DNA of 64,000 nucleotides from Acinetobacter indicus CIP 110367 (GCF_000488255.1 NZ_KI530754.1:558001-622000), one strand, 5' to 3'. Numbered from the stretch's first letter, positions 27,300 through 36,540 are shown. Notes: generated by a model not told the origin, from the sequence alone. A program made the numbers and translations.

Positions 27300-29090
27300 T
27301 TATTTCGGGTCATCTTTTCGTGGTTGATGTGCATCGACATCCGGTTCTTTTTCACCAGTTGAACCAAACGGATTATTGCTGGCCGGATGCGCCGGATCCA
27401 CCTTCAGCGTATCAGGTGTAACCTGATCTGCACCGGATGCTTCATCTTCCTGCGGTGCAGTGGTCAGCGTTGCCGGTGTGGTATTCGACAAATCCGTGGT
27501 CATTGGGGCATTTGTCCCTTGTGACGGGTCCTGTTTGTTCATTGGATTTACTCCTGGGGTCATAAAGCCGCTATTGGTCGCACTGTCCTGCTCCTGTTTC
27601 AACGGATTCGGCTGCTTGGCTTCGCGTTTGGCTTTATCAATCAGATCGGTTAAAACACGTTCTGCCGGTTGACGGCCACCCAGACCAAAGGCCAGAGCAA
27701 AGGCCACTGCAACTGCACCCAAGGTTAGACCGAAGGCCAGGTTCACAATAGAATCGGCAATGCCCATGGCACGTAAGCCCATTGCTACGACCAGACCCAT
27801 AATCAGTACGCGTACCAGCGTCGCTAACCAGCGTGAACTGTTGTATTCACCACGCTCGACCACTTTGGCCACCACATTCGCCAGCCAGAAACCGACCACC
27901 AGAATGACCGCACCCAGCAGGATATTGGCACCGAAGTAAATGAACATAGAAATCAGACCACTCACCTGCTCGAAACCAAGACGGTTAGCCGCTTCAGACA
28001 CAGCAAACAGCATGGTAAAGAACACGATCAGACAACCAACCATGGTCGATACTTTGGTGGTACCGAGGAAACGTTGTACGCCCAGTTTGGCCGGAATTTC
28101 ATCGACACCCGTACCTGAAATAATTTCAACCACCAGATTGGCCACGAAACGTGACACCACATAGGCAATGATCAGGATTAAACCGGCGGCAATAATATGC
28201 GGAATTGCATACATGATTTCATGCAGCATGGCGGTTGCCGGCTGAGAAATCGCCTCAATACCCAAGGCTTCAAATGCAATGATTAATGCAGTAATGATGA
28301 TCAGGGCAAAAACAAAAGAACCGACCAGCTTCGGCAAGTTAGAGTTCTTGAACAGGCCAATTTTTTGCGCCTGCTGTTGCAGATTCAGGCTACCAATTAA
28401 ACCTTCGACAATACCACGGACAATTTTAGCCAGAATATAACCGACAAAAATAATCACGCCGGCAATAAAGATATTCGGCAGATAAGAAATGGCTTCAGTC
28501 ACCATGTTTTGTACTGGATACAACAGGCCGTTTAAGCCCAGAATCGACAGCACAATTGGCAAGAACAGTAGCAGGATTAACCAGTACACAATATCACTGA
28601 TATTGCGGCTAATCGGGATAACCCCGACATCGGCACTGAGCTTTTCATCCAGCTGGGTACGGTTCAGTACGCGCTGCAGGCCCATTTTGACCAGCGTTGC
28701 GACAATCCAGGCAATAAAACCGACCGCAATGGCTGCCAGCAACTGGGGAATAAAGACCAGGAAGCTTTGAATCATATTGCTAAACGGCCCACTGACACTT
28801 GTCAGGTTCAGCACATTCAGCGCCGCGATAATCGCGATAATCATGATAATCCAGAAGGCAACTCTGGACAGGATACTTTCTACATTGGGACGGTGCCCGG
28901 TGGCATGCGACAGCTTCTGGTTGGTGCCCAGCTTTTCTAAGCCTTTTTTAATGGCTGCACCGACAATTAATGCAATAATCCAACCAATAATAAGTATGGC
29001 AATCGCCGATAAAATGGGATGAAACTGTTCCCAGTAGTACATGGCATCGAAGCCTGCACCTCTCGGGTTTCCATCAAAATAATCATTCAT
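27300..29090 (-). CDS. Mechanosensitive-channel-like protein with repeated TM helices
   Basis: This 596-residue inner-membrane protein has about ten to twelve hydrophobic segments. They occur as repeats of the conserved TM-helix/amphipathic unit seen in CmpX-like MscS relatives, for example VFIPQLLAAIAVGFIAWIVATLVKMGLQRVL, of which at least four copies are visible. The last unit (LVVAMGLRAMGIADSIVNLAFGLTLGAVAVAFALAFGLGG) resembles the pore-lining TM3 of MscS. The final ~110 residues are charged, Pro/Thr-rich and probably disordered in the cytoplasm. A role in osmotic or envelope-stress response is inferred from the family. It ends at a strong terminator. Confidence 0.85.
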   Translation of the reverse strand: MNDYFDGNPRGAGFDAMYYWEQFHPILSAIAILIIGWIIALIVGAAIKKGLEKLGTNQKLSHATGHRPNVESILSRVAFWIIMIIAIIAALNVLNLTSVSGPFSNMIQSFLVFIPQLLAAIAVGFIAWIVATLVKMGLQRVLNRTQLDEKLSADVGVIPISRNISDIVYWLILLLFLPIVLSILGLNGLLYPVQNMVTEAISYLPNIFIAGVIIFVGYILAKIVRGIVEGLIGSLNLQQQAQKIGLFKNSNLPKLVGSFVFALIIITALIIAFEALGIEAISQPATAMLHEIMYAIPHIIAAGLILIIAYVVSRFVANLVVEIISGTGVDEIPAKLGVQRFLGTTKVSTMVGCLIVFFTMLFAVSEAANRLGFEQVSGLISMFIYFGANILLGAVILVVGFWLANVVAKVVERGEYNSSRWLATLVRVLIMGLVVAMGLRAMGIADSIVNLAFGLTLGAVAVAFALAFGLGGRQPAERVLTDLIDKAKREAKQPNPLKQEQDSATNSGFMTPGVNPMNKQDPSQGTNAPMTTDLSNTTPATLTTAPQEDEASGADQVTPDTLKVDPAHPASNNPFGSTGEKEPDVDAHQPRKDDPK

Positions 29091-29245
29091 ATGTCTTGCC
29101 CTCTTGTTATGACTTTCTACATTCGTTGTTCATGGCAAAAGATGCGCATCTTGATCATGGTAAAAATGAAAGGTTTAAGTACTTTGTGTTTTTAAGTACC
29201 GTGTTTTTATGAAGTACCAAGCGTGTAAAAATGCACGGCTATCGC

Positions 29246-29275
29246 AAAAAACCCTGAACTGATGGTCAGGGTTTA
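29246..29275 (-). terminator. Terminator of the single-TM protein gene
   Basis: AAACCCTGA and TCAGGGTTT form a 9-bp stem. The A run on its left is the T tract for the minus-strand gene ending at 29290. It separates that gene from the channel gene. Confidence 0.75.
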
Positions 29276-29289
29276 TGCAATCTTCAGAC

Positions 29290-29622
29290 TTATTGAGCAG
29301 TGGCCGTAGCGGTATCGCCATCAGTAGCAGTGGCTGAATCACCATCTACAGCGGTGCCAATATCGCCATCCACACCTGTGGTCGCCACACCTTCTTCAGC
29401 CATTGCAGGCGTACTGTTATTGGGTGTAGCCTGTTCTACATTGGCATTCGGATGCCCAGGTGGTGCCTCACTCGGTTTAGGATCACGATCCGCAAACATA
29501 TACACCACCAGTGCCAGCAGAAAAACACCCACAGCAATCAAGATAAAAACTGGCATACGTTTTTTCTTTTGTACTTCTTCTGCGCTTGTGACATGAGGTG
29601 GCTTGTTAAAATCATGGCTCAT
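29290..29622 (-). CDS. Single-pass membrane protein with acidic C-terminal repeats
   Basis: This 110-residue protein has a basic N-terminus, one helix (MPVFILIAVGVFLLALVVYMFA, about residues 23-44) and a Pro/Asn-rich stretch. It ends in a threefold 8-residue acidic repeat (DGDIGTAV, DGDSATAT, DGDTATAT). The tail is probably periplasmic. The repeats correspond to 24-bp DNA units and could vary in number. It lies upstream of the mechanosensitive-channel gene on the same strand. Function unknown. Confidence 0.7.
   Translation of the reverse strand: MSHDFNKPPHVTSAEEVQKKKRMPVFILIAVGVFLLALVVYMFADRDPKPSEAPPGHPNANVEQATPNNSTPAMAEEGVATTGVDGDIGTAVDGDSATATDGDTATATAQ
29292..29365. repeat. 24-bp coding tandem repeat, about three units
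   Basis: Degenerate 24-bp units each encode DGDxxTAx at the end of the 110-residue membrane protein. Three units are recognisable. Confidence 0.6.
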
Positions 29623-30064
29623 GTTTCCCTCACTTCTTTTCTATTCGCTTGTCGAATTTTTATACTAACAAGAAGCATTGTTGTGTTGTGTGACAAAGCA
29701 TTGTGAGATGGTGAAAAATGTAATTACAAAAAATGAAGTTTTTTACTGCTTTCATTTTATTCAAAATTTTGACGTAAACTGGATTTAGCAGCTGACAGGA
29801 CTTGTATACTTTTTAGTCGCAATAAGCAGATGAATAACTGATGCAAAATTAGAAGAATAAGCACATGAAAAGGAATATAGAATCGCCTAGATGAGAGAAA
29901 AAATTCAGCAGCCTGAGCATTCTCCAGTACTGATCAGCCCCTCCTTGCTTGATACAGCAAAATGCTAGGTAACAATTTGCTTCAGCTCGCCCACCACAAG
30001 CGCTGCCTTAACGCATACAAATGCGCTATAATATGTCACTCTTTTTTTCATGCTCCAGAATTTT
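29623..30064. other. Intergenic region upstream of the 30065 gene
   Basis: These 442 bases contain no gene I can support. A consensus TATAAT lies at 30027-30032 (plus), just before the next gene. A short open frame at 29891 (about 25 codons) lacks support. Confidence 0.5.
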
Positions 30065-30487
30065 ATGGCGTATCGTCAACAAAGTGTAACGCTTGATCTT
30101 GACACTGACGTCACACATCAATGTGCTTTGCACTACACTCGTGATCAGCATTTAATCGGGATTATTGAGTTCAGTAAACCGAGCTTTCTTCTGAAATGGG
30201 GCGATCTGGAATATTTCCGCCGTCGTACTGAAGAGTTTTCAGTGATGCCGTTTCCAGACTGCATTAATGCCATGGTGATTGATGTGCGTAATGTCGCGGC
30301 CTGGCTCGATAATGAAGTGCCGATTATTCCATGGCGCTTACTGGAAGAAGAATGTCCAGTGCGTCTGGTGGTCCCTGCAGACCGTGTCGAACACTATGCC
30401 GGCTTTTTTGAACCGACCTGGCTGACTACTGATACAGAAACAGCGATTCAGGAAATCCGTCATTTTATGGATATGTTTGTGCATTAA
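30065..30487 (+). CDS. Conserved hypothetical protein
   Basis: This 140-residue soluble protein has no signal or membrane segment and no domain I recognise. It is rich in aromatic residues and Asp/Glu. A segment near the middle reads NAMVIDVRNVAAWLDNE. The start is uncertain: ATG 30065 (AYRQQSVTLDL) or ATG 30050, five codons earlier. TATAAT at 30027-30032 would place transcription start only about 10 bases ahead of the first ATG, so a very short leader is possible. A strong bidirectional terminator follows. Confidence 0.7.
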   Translation: MAYRQQSVTLDLDTDVTHQCALHYTRDQHLIGIIEFSKPSFLLKWGDLEYFRRRTEEFSVMPFPDCINAMVIDVRNVAAWLDNEVPIIPWRLLEEECPVRLVVPADRVEHYAGFFEPTWLTTDTETAIQEIRHFMDMFVH

Positions 30488-30516
30488 GCATATTCAAGTG
30501 GTGCTGACACTTCATC

Positions 30517-30554
30517 AAAAAAACCTCATCTGAATCATACAGATGAGGTTTTTT
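30517..30554. terminator. Bidirectional terminator
   Basis: The perfect stem AACCTCATCTG/CAGATGAGGTT is flanked by A and T runs. It lies between convergent genes ending at 30487 and 30582. Confidence 0.9.
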
Positions 30555-30581
30555 AATAGAATATACGTTTCATTTAATCCG

Positions 30582-31244
30582 CTAGCGAATGGTAAAAATA
30601 CACTGCTGCTTAAAACTGGATTTGGGTAGCCAGATCAGCTGTTTATAGCGCACCTGATCTATTCCAAAACTTTGCATTTTCTGGCGTGTATAGCGCCAGC
30701 CAATACAATCTTGATAGCGCGCATATTCAGGCGCTTGCCCTGCTGTAGTCGATGCCTGCTGGACCTGAATTTTCTGGAAAAACGCGGTTTCTCTGGCGCG
30801 CATCGGGCCAATATACTGCTGATAGGCCTGTTGCATGTCTGCATCATCAAACTGCATTGGTTGCATGGCGCCGCCATGCCAGCCCAGCTGACTGCGCCAG
30901 TTCAGATATTTGATCTTTCCGGCCGGAAACACATAATTGGCGCAAGAAGAAAAACAGTATTGCCCGACTTCTACATTCAGCTGATGCGCATAGACCAGAT
31001 CACCCAAATCCATTCCCAGACCAATTTCACCCCCTTGACTGGTAATTTTCAGGGTCTGTACTTGCGGGAACTGCTTCAACAAGGCAGCTGCACGGGTATT
31101 GGCATCTTGGCTGAGCGGGCCAGTATAGATCAGCACATCTTCTTGTACCGTCACTTCTGTTTCCGTGCCTGTGATATTTGCCTGTAGCGTAGTTGCCGCC
31201 ACTAGCGCGACGCTGGCCATAAGCATGGATTGGAACACTTGCAT
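30582..31244 (-). CDS. Periplasmic ClpP/crotonase-like protein (COG3904-like)
   Basis: This 220-residue protein has an N-terminal signal peptide (MQVFQSMLMASVALVAATTLQA). The domain resembles ClpP-fold periplasmic proteins: LKITSQGGEIGLGMDLGDLVYAHQLNVEVG, then GQYCFSSCANYVFPAG and LGWHGG. In ClpP-like folds the SSC segment sits where the catalytic Ser would be. The acid residue cannot be assigned, so protease activity is inference. GAGG lies 5 bases before the ATG at 31244. It is apparently monocistronic. Confidence 0.75.
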   Translation of the reverse strand: MQVFQSMLMASVALVAATTLQANITGTETEVTVQEDVLIYTGPLSQDANTRAAALLKQFPQVQTLKITSQGGEIGLGMDLGDLVYAHQLNVEVGQYCFSSCANYVFPAGKIKYLNWRSQLGWHGGAMQPMQFDDADMQQAYQQYIGPMRARETAFFQKIQVQQASTTAGQAPEYARYQDCIGWRYTRQKMQSFGIDQVRYKQLIWLPKSSFKQQCIFTIR

Positions 31245-31322
31245 CACATCCTCACAGAACAAGAGAGCAATAAACCGGGCTGAAAACAGCAGATCATCAA
31301 ATCAAACCTGTAGCACTCAAGC

Positions 31323-32084
31323 TTACCAGTAGTTTTCTACTGCAATATTGCCTTCTCCACGGCGGTTCATGCTCAGGCCACGCGCTTTTAGGGCTTCTTT
31401 GGTATCTTCCACCATTTGTGGGTTACCACATAGCATCACATGGCTGCTGTCCGGATTAAAAGACAGGCCCACGGCTTTTTCCAGCTCGCCATTGGCGATT
31501 AACACCGGCAGACGGTCATGCAAAGGTGCGTTCGGATCACGGGTAATAATCGGCACAAATTTAAAACCTGTATGCCCTTCGCCAAAAGTCGCTGCAATTT
31601 CTTCAATCCGCTCGACATAGGCCAGTTCAGCGGCAGTACGGACACTATAGACCAGATGGATATGCTGGTATTTATTCCAGGTGTCGAAGTCTTGCAGCAT
31701 CGACAGGAATGGTGCCAGTCCGGTGCCGGTACCCAAGAGCCATAAGTCTTGTGGCAAAGGCAACTGATAGCGCGCCAAGGTTAAAAAGCCATACGGTACT
31801 TTTTCCAGATACAGCTCATCGCCAACCTGCAGATGTTGCAGATTGGAAGTAAAGGCCCCATCGGGTACGACAATTGAAAAGAATTCCAGGGTTTCATCAA
31901 AAGGTGAGGACACCACTGAATAGGCCCGCACCACCAGTTCATCGCCGACTTTAAGGCCAATACGCGCAAATTGCCCGGCAGTAAATTTAAAGTGGGCTGG
32001 ACGCGTCATGGTAAAGCTGAACAAGGTATCGGTCCAGCGATGTACAGATAACACCGTTTCTAGGCTAAATTTTTCAATTGACAT
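31323..32084 (-). CDS. fpr: Ferredoxin/flavodoxin-NADP+ reductase
   Basis: This 253-residue FAD enzyme moves electrons between NADPH and ferredoxin or flavodoxin. The FAD-binding motif is RAYSVVSSP, the NADP-binding motif GTGTGLAPFLSML, followed by VMLCGNPQMVEDT. The C-terminus ends VENYW, as in the bacterial subclass with an extended C-terminal tail. The ATG at 32084 starts the conserved MSIEKF; an earlier frame start is longer than the family. It is divergent from a LysR-type regulator, the same arrangement as fprA-finR in Pseudomonas. Control by that regulator is therefore likely (inference). Confidence 0.93.
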   Translation of the reverse strand: MSIEKFSLETVLSVHRWTDTLFSFTMTRPAHFKFTAGQFARIGLKVGDELVVRAYSVVSSPFDETLEFFSIVVPDGAFTSNLQHLQVGDELYLEKVPYGFLTLARYQLPLPQDLWLLGTGTGLAPFLSMLQDFDTWNKYQHIHLVYSVRTAAELAYVERIEEIAATFGEGHTGFKFVPIITRDPNAPLHDRLPVLIANGELEKAVGLSFNPDSSHVMLCGNPQMVEDTKEALKARGLSMNRRGEGNIAVENYW

Positions 32085-32169
32085 AATTTGTACGTGGCAT
32101 GAAAGACTGCGCTCATGGTAGCATGGCAGCATAATTTATTAATATTTTTTAAATGTTAAGGCTATATTC

Positions 32170-33051
32170 ATGCGCATGACTTTACGCCAATTGGCTGTTT
32201 TTGTAGCAGTCGCTCAAGAAGGCACAGTAACCAAGGCCAGTGATGCCGTCAAACTGACGCAAAGTGCGGCGAGTATGGCTTTAGCAGATCTGGAAGATGG
32301 TTTAGGCGCACCATTGTTTGACCGTTTAGGTAAACGCCTGCAATTGAATGATCTGGGCCGTTTTTTACTCCCGCAGGCGCTTGAAATTCTGGGTCGCTGT
32401 GAGGCCTTTGAACAGGCCGCCAAAGGTGAGCTGCAAAGCATTGATTTGCGTCTGGGCGCGACCCTGACCATTTCCGATTATCTGATGCCAGATTTAATGG
32501 CCAACTTCCTACAAATTCAGCCACAGGCGCATTTACAGCTGCAAGTCGGTAATACCCGTCAAATGATTGAAGCAGTCAACCAGTTCCAGCTCGATTTAGC
32601 CCTGATTGAAGGTTCCTGTCATTTACCGCAGCTGCAATGTATCCACTGGCGTGATGATGAACTGGCGGTCTGCTGTTCACCGAATCATCCGCTGGCGCAG
32701 CTAGACCGTGCCTTAACCGCAGAAGACTTTAAACAGGTGGAATGGATTTTACGAGAAGAAGGTTCAGGCACGCGTGAAGTATTTGATAACGCCATTTTAA
32801 AAGATGTGCCAGATGCCAAAATCCGTTTAACCCTGGGTCATAATGAAGCCATTCTGAAAATTGTGGCCGGCGGCTTAGGCATGTCCTGTATTTCAAAACT
32901 GGCGATTGAGCCTTTACGTGAAAAAGGCCAGCTGGTGATTTTAGACACTCCATTCTGGCAACTGGCGCGGCCTTTATTTATGCTGGTGCATCGTCAGAAA
33001 TACCAGGGTCCAGGTCTGAAAGCCTTTATGAAGTTCTGTGACAGCAAATAA
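32170..33051 (+). CDS. LysR-family transcriptional regulator (FinR-like by context)
   Basis: This 293-residue regulator has an N-terminal winged HTH (LRQLAVFVAVAQEGTVTKASDAVKLTQ...) and a periplasmic-binding-like effector domain. That domain includes LRLGATLTISDYLMPDL and IKIVAGGLGMSCISK-like segments. AAGG lies 8 bases before ATG 32170. It diverges from fpr across an 85-base spacer. Known FinR proteins activate fprA under superoxide or sulfite stress in pseudomonads; extending that here is inference from position. A strong terminator follows. Confidence 0.88.
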   Translation: MRMTLRQLAVFVAVAQEGTVTKASDAVKLTQSAASMALADLEDGLGAPLFDRLGKRLQLNDLGRFLLPQALEILGRCEAFEQAAKGELQSIDLRLGATLTISDYLMPDLMANFLQIQPQAHLQLQVGNTRQMIEAVNQFQLDLALIEGSCHLPQLQCIHWRDDELAVCCSPNHPLAQLDRALTAEDFKQVEWILREEGSGTREVFDNAILKDVPDAKIRLTLGHNEAILKIVAGGLGMSCISKLAIEPLREKGQLVILDTPFWQLARPLFMLVHRQKYQGPGLKAFMKFCDSK

Positions 33052-33066
33052 GACTGTATTTAATCC

Positions 33067-33094
33067 ATAAAAAAGCGCCTGCAGGCGCTTTTTT
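33067..33094. terminator. Bidirectional terminator after the LysR gene
   Basis: The AAAAAAGCGCCTG/CAGGCGCTTTTTT hairpin, with no unpaired loop in the DNA, ends the LysR gene and the convergent cold-shock/Excalibur gene. Confidence 0.9.
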
Positions 33095-33100
33095 CATACC

Positions 33101-33802
33101 TTATCGAAATTGGCTTTCACATGGAATCCCGTCGCCATCACCATCCATTTTGGTATTTGGGCAATTACGAATAAAGAATAAAGCCTCCTCATAAGACTTC
33201 ATCTGACTACAATGCTCGCGGCCATCACATTTAAATTGTTCAGATGAGCTGCTACTTACCGGCAGCGCTTGCTCTACATTCTCTTGGACATTTTCTAAAT
33301 TCTTTTTCCCTTTTTCACTAAGTCCAAGTTCCGGTAATTCGCCATGTACCGCTCTTTGCTCAGCTACGATCTGTTGCTGAGCAATCATCAGTTCTTCAAG
33401 TTTTTGCTGTTTCTGAGCTTGATATTCTTGATATTTCTTATATACCAAAATACTTAATCCTAAAATAATGATTAAGCCTAATACAGTAATGATCTTTGAG
33501 TTAAGCCATGAAGACTTCTTTTTATCTCTTGACGAAACTTTACCCTCGATATTTCTGTATCGTAGATTGTTCTGTTCAGCAGGCTCTGATACTTTTAGGT
33601 CTAAGCGCACAATATTCGCGGCTTTAAATTTTCCTGCATCTTCAACAATTATAAATTTTAGATTTTCACCGATTTTAGGTGGAACATTCTTATTGGGAAA
33701 ATCTTTGATGTGGAAAAATAAATCTTTTGACTCTTTCTCTATCTGAATAAAACCAAAACCACGATCTTCATGATAGCTTTTGATTTTCCCCTCTTGAAAC
33801 AT
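33101..33802 (-). CDS. Cold-shock domain protein with TM helix and C-terminal Excalibur domain
   Basis: This 233-residue protein has three parts. A cold-shock domain spans residues 1-68 (GKIKSYHEDRGFGFIQIE, DLFFHIKDFP). One membrane helix lies at about residues 103-121 and leads into a Gln/Glu-rich coiled region. A C-terminal Excalibur calcium-binding domain spans about 192-233 (FKCDGREHCSQM, CPNTKMDGDGDGIPCE). The cold-shock part is expected in the cytoplasm and the Excalibur part in the periplasm, so the protein would link nucleic-acid binding to the envelope. It follows another cold-shock gene on the same strand after a terminator. The N-terminal halves of the two are clearly related. Confidence 0.87.
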   Translation of the reverse strand: MFQEGKIKSYHEDRGFGFIQIEKESKDLFFHIKDFPNKNVPPKIGENLKFIIVEDAGKFKAANIVRLDLKVSEPAEQNNLRYRNIEGKVSSRDKKKSSWLNSKIITVLGLIIILGLSILVYKKYQEYQAQKQQKLEELMIAQQQIVAEQRAVHGELPELGLSEKGKKNLENVQENVEQALPVSSSSSEQFKCDGREHCSQMKSYEEALFFIRNCPNTKMDGDGDGIPCESQFR

Positions 33803-33840
33803 AATGCGCTCTTATCTTTGATATTTTTAATAATTGTAAT

Positions 33841-33867
33841 AAAAAAGAAGCTAAAAAGCCTCTTTTC
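33841..33867 (-). terminator. Terminator between the two cold-shock genes
   Basis: On the minus strand AAGAGGCT, a short loop and AGCTTCTT (one G-U pair) are followed by TTTT. It follows the 97-residue cold-shock gene. Confidence 0.75.
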
Positions 33868-33914
33868 TATTCTTATACTCGACTTAAGCAGAATATATAA
33901 ATTCTACCTCAGTA

Positions 33915-34208
33915 CTAACGTCGGAAATTGGACAGCAGGGAAGAAGTAATCGACTGGTTATGGGCGGCCACTTTGGATTTTTTGGCTTTGGCCGATTGGT
34001 CTTCAACCCGCTCAATTTTCACTGCTTTAAACTTGTTGCCGTTTTTGACCACATTAAATTTCACCCGGTCATTTCGCTTCGGTTCTATCCCATCGGCCGG
34101 GAAATCGGAAATATGAAAAAACACTTCGCCTTCCGGACAGGCAATAAAGCCGTAACCCTTGTCTGCGTTGTATTGCTTAACTTTACCCTGATATTGTTCG
34201 TTGCTCAT
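33915..34208 (-). CDS. Cold-shock domain protein
   Basis: This 97-residue cytosolic protein has a cold-shock domain (residues 1-68) with the RNP-type strands GKVKQYNADKGYGFIAC and EVFFHISDFP. A Lys-rich tail ends in QSITSSLLSNFRR. ATG 34208 has GGGGGAC upstream and is preferred over an in-frame codon 26 residues earlier, which would add a non-family sequence. It is downstream of upp with a weak terminator between. Its domain pairs with the neighbouring CSD-TM-Excalibur protein, suggesting duplication and domain gain. Confidence 0.88.
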   Translation of the reverse strand: MSNEQYQGKVKQYNADKGYGFIACPEGEVFFHISDFPADGIEPKRNDRVKFNVVKNGNKFKAVKIERVEDQSAKAKKSKVAAHNQSITSSLLSNFRR

Positions 34209-34245
34209 CGACCTGTCCCCCTTTTGCGCTTCAAGCTTAGTATAT

Positions 34246-34273
34246 AAAAAAGAGGCTATAAAAGCCCCTTCTC
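34246..34273 (-). terminator. Probable upp terminator
   Basis: The imperfect hairpin AAGAGGCT/AGCCCCTT is flanked on its left by a run of A (T on the minus strand). It lies 16 bases beyond the upp stop. Confidence 0.55.
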
Positions 34274-34288
34274 TGTTCACTGGCAAAA

Positions 34289-34924
34289 TCAGTCTTTTTG
34301 CACGGAACCGAAAATTTTGTCACCGGCATCACCCAGGCCCGGTACGATATAGCCATTTTCATTCAGGCCCTGATCCACAGAGGCAGTGAAAATTACCACA
34401 TCCGGGTGCGCTTCCTCTACACGCTGAATGCCTTCTGGCGCAGCCACCAGCACCATCACGCGAATATCTTTACAGCCGCTGGCTTTTAACACATCAATCG
34501 CCGCCACTAAAGATGAACCGGTGGCCAGCATTGGATCAATGATCATGGCAATACGGTTTTGTACATCTGGCACCAGTTTTTTATAGTAGGTACGTGCTTC
34601 CAGCGTTTCTTCATCACGTTCTAAGCCCAGTACAGAAACTTTGGCACTTGGAATCAGGTTCAGGAAACCATCCAGCATGCCAATACCAGCACGTAAAATT
34701 GGCACTACAGTAATTTTTTTACCGGCAATACGGTCTACCGTGACCGCACCATTCCAGCCGTCAATTTCATGCTCGACCATTGGCAAATCTTTGGTCGCCT
34801 CATAGGTCAACAGCATGGTCACTTCTTGCGCCAGCTCGCGGAAGTTTTTAGTGCTGATATCTGCACGACGCAGTAAACCGAGTTTATGACGAATGAGCGG
34901 ATGACGAATTTCATGGATAGCCAC
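34289..34924 (-). CDS. upp: Uracil phosphoribosyltransferase
   Basis: This 211-residue cytosolic enzyme converts uracil and PRPP to UMP (pyrimidine salvage). The PRPP loop is [19 protein letters not shown], the uracil-binding region [17 protein letters not shown]. An N-terminal start of [16 protein letters not shown] and the length are typical. It lies just downstream of the nuo terminator but is a separate unit. Confidence 0.96.
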   Translation of the reverse strand: MAIHEIRHPLIRHKLGLLRRADISTKNFRELAQEVTMLLTYEATKDLPMVEHEIDGWNGAVTVDRIAGKKITVVPILRAGIGMLDGFLNLIPSAKVSVLGLERDEETLEARTYYKKLVPDVQNRIAMIIDPMLATGSSLVAAIDVLKASGCKDIRVMVLVAAPEGIQRVEEAHPDVVIFTASVDQGLNENGYIVPGLGDAGDKIFGSVQKD

Positions 34925-34991
34925 GGGAGAACACCTAAAAGGTTAAGATAAAATTCCGTCTATTATAATCATTTTTTGACCCTGATAAAAA

Positions 34992-35023
34992 CAAAAAAGC
35001 CCTCAAATATTGAGGGCTTTTTG
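34992..35023. terminator. nuo operon terminator
   Basis: The AAAAAAGCCCTCAA/TTGAGGGCTTTTT hairpin with a short AT loop lies just beyond nuoN. It can work both ways, but no plus-strand gene precedes it. Confidence 0.92.
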
Positions 35024-35046
35024 CTAGACAATTCTCTTTTTCAAGA

Positions 35047-36540
35047 TTATTGCTGAGACAGCATGAAGTGAATTGGAGATAAAATCTCGGCTTCAAGTGC
35101 CATCTGGATAATTGGATCCGGATAAACACCAATCACCAATACCGCCAGTGCAGCCAGCAGAACCATGATCCCGCCAACGCGTTGACCCCAGTGATCGACT
35201 GCATCCATTTTTGGTGTTTCTGGCGGAGTCATATACATCACCACCATCACACGTAAATAGTAATACAGACCAATACCCGAACCGACAATAATCATCGCTG
35301 CCAGGAACCAGTGCTGGGTTGTTACCGCAGCCATGACAATCAGGAACTTACCAATAAAGCCTGCAGTCAGTGGAATACCGGCCAGAGACAGCATCATCAC
35401 GGTTAATACAGCAGTCAGCACTGGACGACGCCAGAACAGACCACGGTATTCAGCCAGACTTTCTGCTTCTGAAGTGTTGTTATATGGACTCGACATTAAC
35501 GCTACGGCACCGAAAGCACCAATCGTGGTTAATACATAGGTAATCACATAAACAGTCACATTACCCAAGCTGGCATAAGTCAGACTGATCAGACCAATCA
35601 GCAGATAACCGAAGTGTGCGATTGAAGAGTATGCCAGGACACGCTTCAAGTTCACTTGGCGTACTGCCAGGAAGTTACCGACCACAATCGACAGTACGGC
35701 AATAATGGTCAGCAGTGTAATAACTGATTCTTGCAGGATGGCACCTGAAGTCAGCAAGTAACGTACGAACAAACCAATGGTCGCCACTTTGGCAGCCGTT
35801 GCCAGGAAGGTCGCGATTGGTGCTGGAGCACCCGCATACACATCTGGTGTCCATTTGTGGAATGGTGCCAAAGACAGTTTGAATGCAACCGCAAAGATAA
35901 TTAAGGCAATACCTAAAATGACCAGTGGCTGGTGCAGGTTCTGCATAAGCGCCTGTACAGAGTCATAGAATGACAGTGAACCGGTGTAGGCATAAATATA
36001 CGCCATACCCATCAGCAACATCGCAGATGCGGTGGCTGAAAGTACCAGGTATTTCACCCCTGCTTCTAAAGACTTCGAACGCTGATGCGTATAGGCTAAC
36101 AAGCCATACACCGGAATCGACATCAATTCCAGGCTGATGAAGAATGAAGCATAGTGCGAGCTTGCCACCATGAGCATTGCGCCTGCAACTGAGGACAACA
36201 TCAGGATGTACAGCTCTTCACGATTGTCTTTATAGCTTTCAATATAAGCATGTGACAAGGTACAGCAAGCCAGTGCAGCAACCAGGATCAGTAACTGATA
36301 AACCAGTGTGAACTGATCAATCATAAACATGCCCATGACATTCGCTGGTGCAAAAGCACCACCGAATAATGAGAGCAGAATATACGCTGCAGCAAGGTTT
36401 AAGCCCACTACAGATGCTGTCGCAATCAGGTTATGGTTACGCTTGATTGCGGTGAGAATCATCACGACGATCGCAGTTAAAGCCACGATCATCACAGGAG
36501 CTAATGGCATAAGCTCGGAAAATGACATTGTGAAGTTCAT
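35047..36540 (-). CDS. nuoN: NADH-quinone oxidoreductase subunit N
   Basis: This 497-residue antiporter-like membrane subunit of complex I has about 14 helices. It belongs to the Mrp-type proton-translocating family (SLAPFHKWTPDVYAGAP and LKRVLAYSSIAHFGYLL contain key lysines). It is the last gene of the nuo operon, starting 3 bases after the nuoM stop. Two starts are possible, ATG 36540 and the ATG four codons later. It is involved in proton pumping together with NuoM and NuoL. Confidence 0.95.
   Translation of the reverse strand: MNFTMSFSELMPLAPVMIVALTAIVVMILTAIKRNHNLIATASVVGLNLAAAYILLSLFGGAFAPANVMGMFMIDQFTLVYQLLILVAALACCTLSHAYIESYKDNREELYILMLSSVAGAMLMVASSHYASFFISLELMSIPVYGLLAYTHQRSKSLEAGVKYLVLSATASAMLLMGMAYIYAYTGSLSFYDSVQALMQNLHQPLVILGIALIIFAVAFKLSLAPFHKWTPDVYAGAPAPIATFLATAAKVATIGLFVRYLLTSGAILQESVITLLTIIAVLSIVVGNFLAVRQVNLKRVLAYSSIAHFGYLLIGLISLTYASLGNVTVYVITYVLTTIGAFGAVALMSSPYNNTSEAESLAEYRGLFWRRPVLTAVLTVMMLSLAGIPLTAGFIGKFLIVMAAVTTQHWFLAAMIIVGSGIGLYYYLRVMVVMYMTPPETPKMDAVDHWGQRVGGIMVLLAALAVLVIGVYPDPIIQMALEAEILSPIHFMLSQQ

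Noticed and set aside
29300..29596. Plus-strand frame opposite the acidic-repeat protein
   Set aside because: Its repeats are merely the reverse complement of the coding repeats and it lacks start signals.
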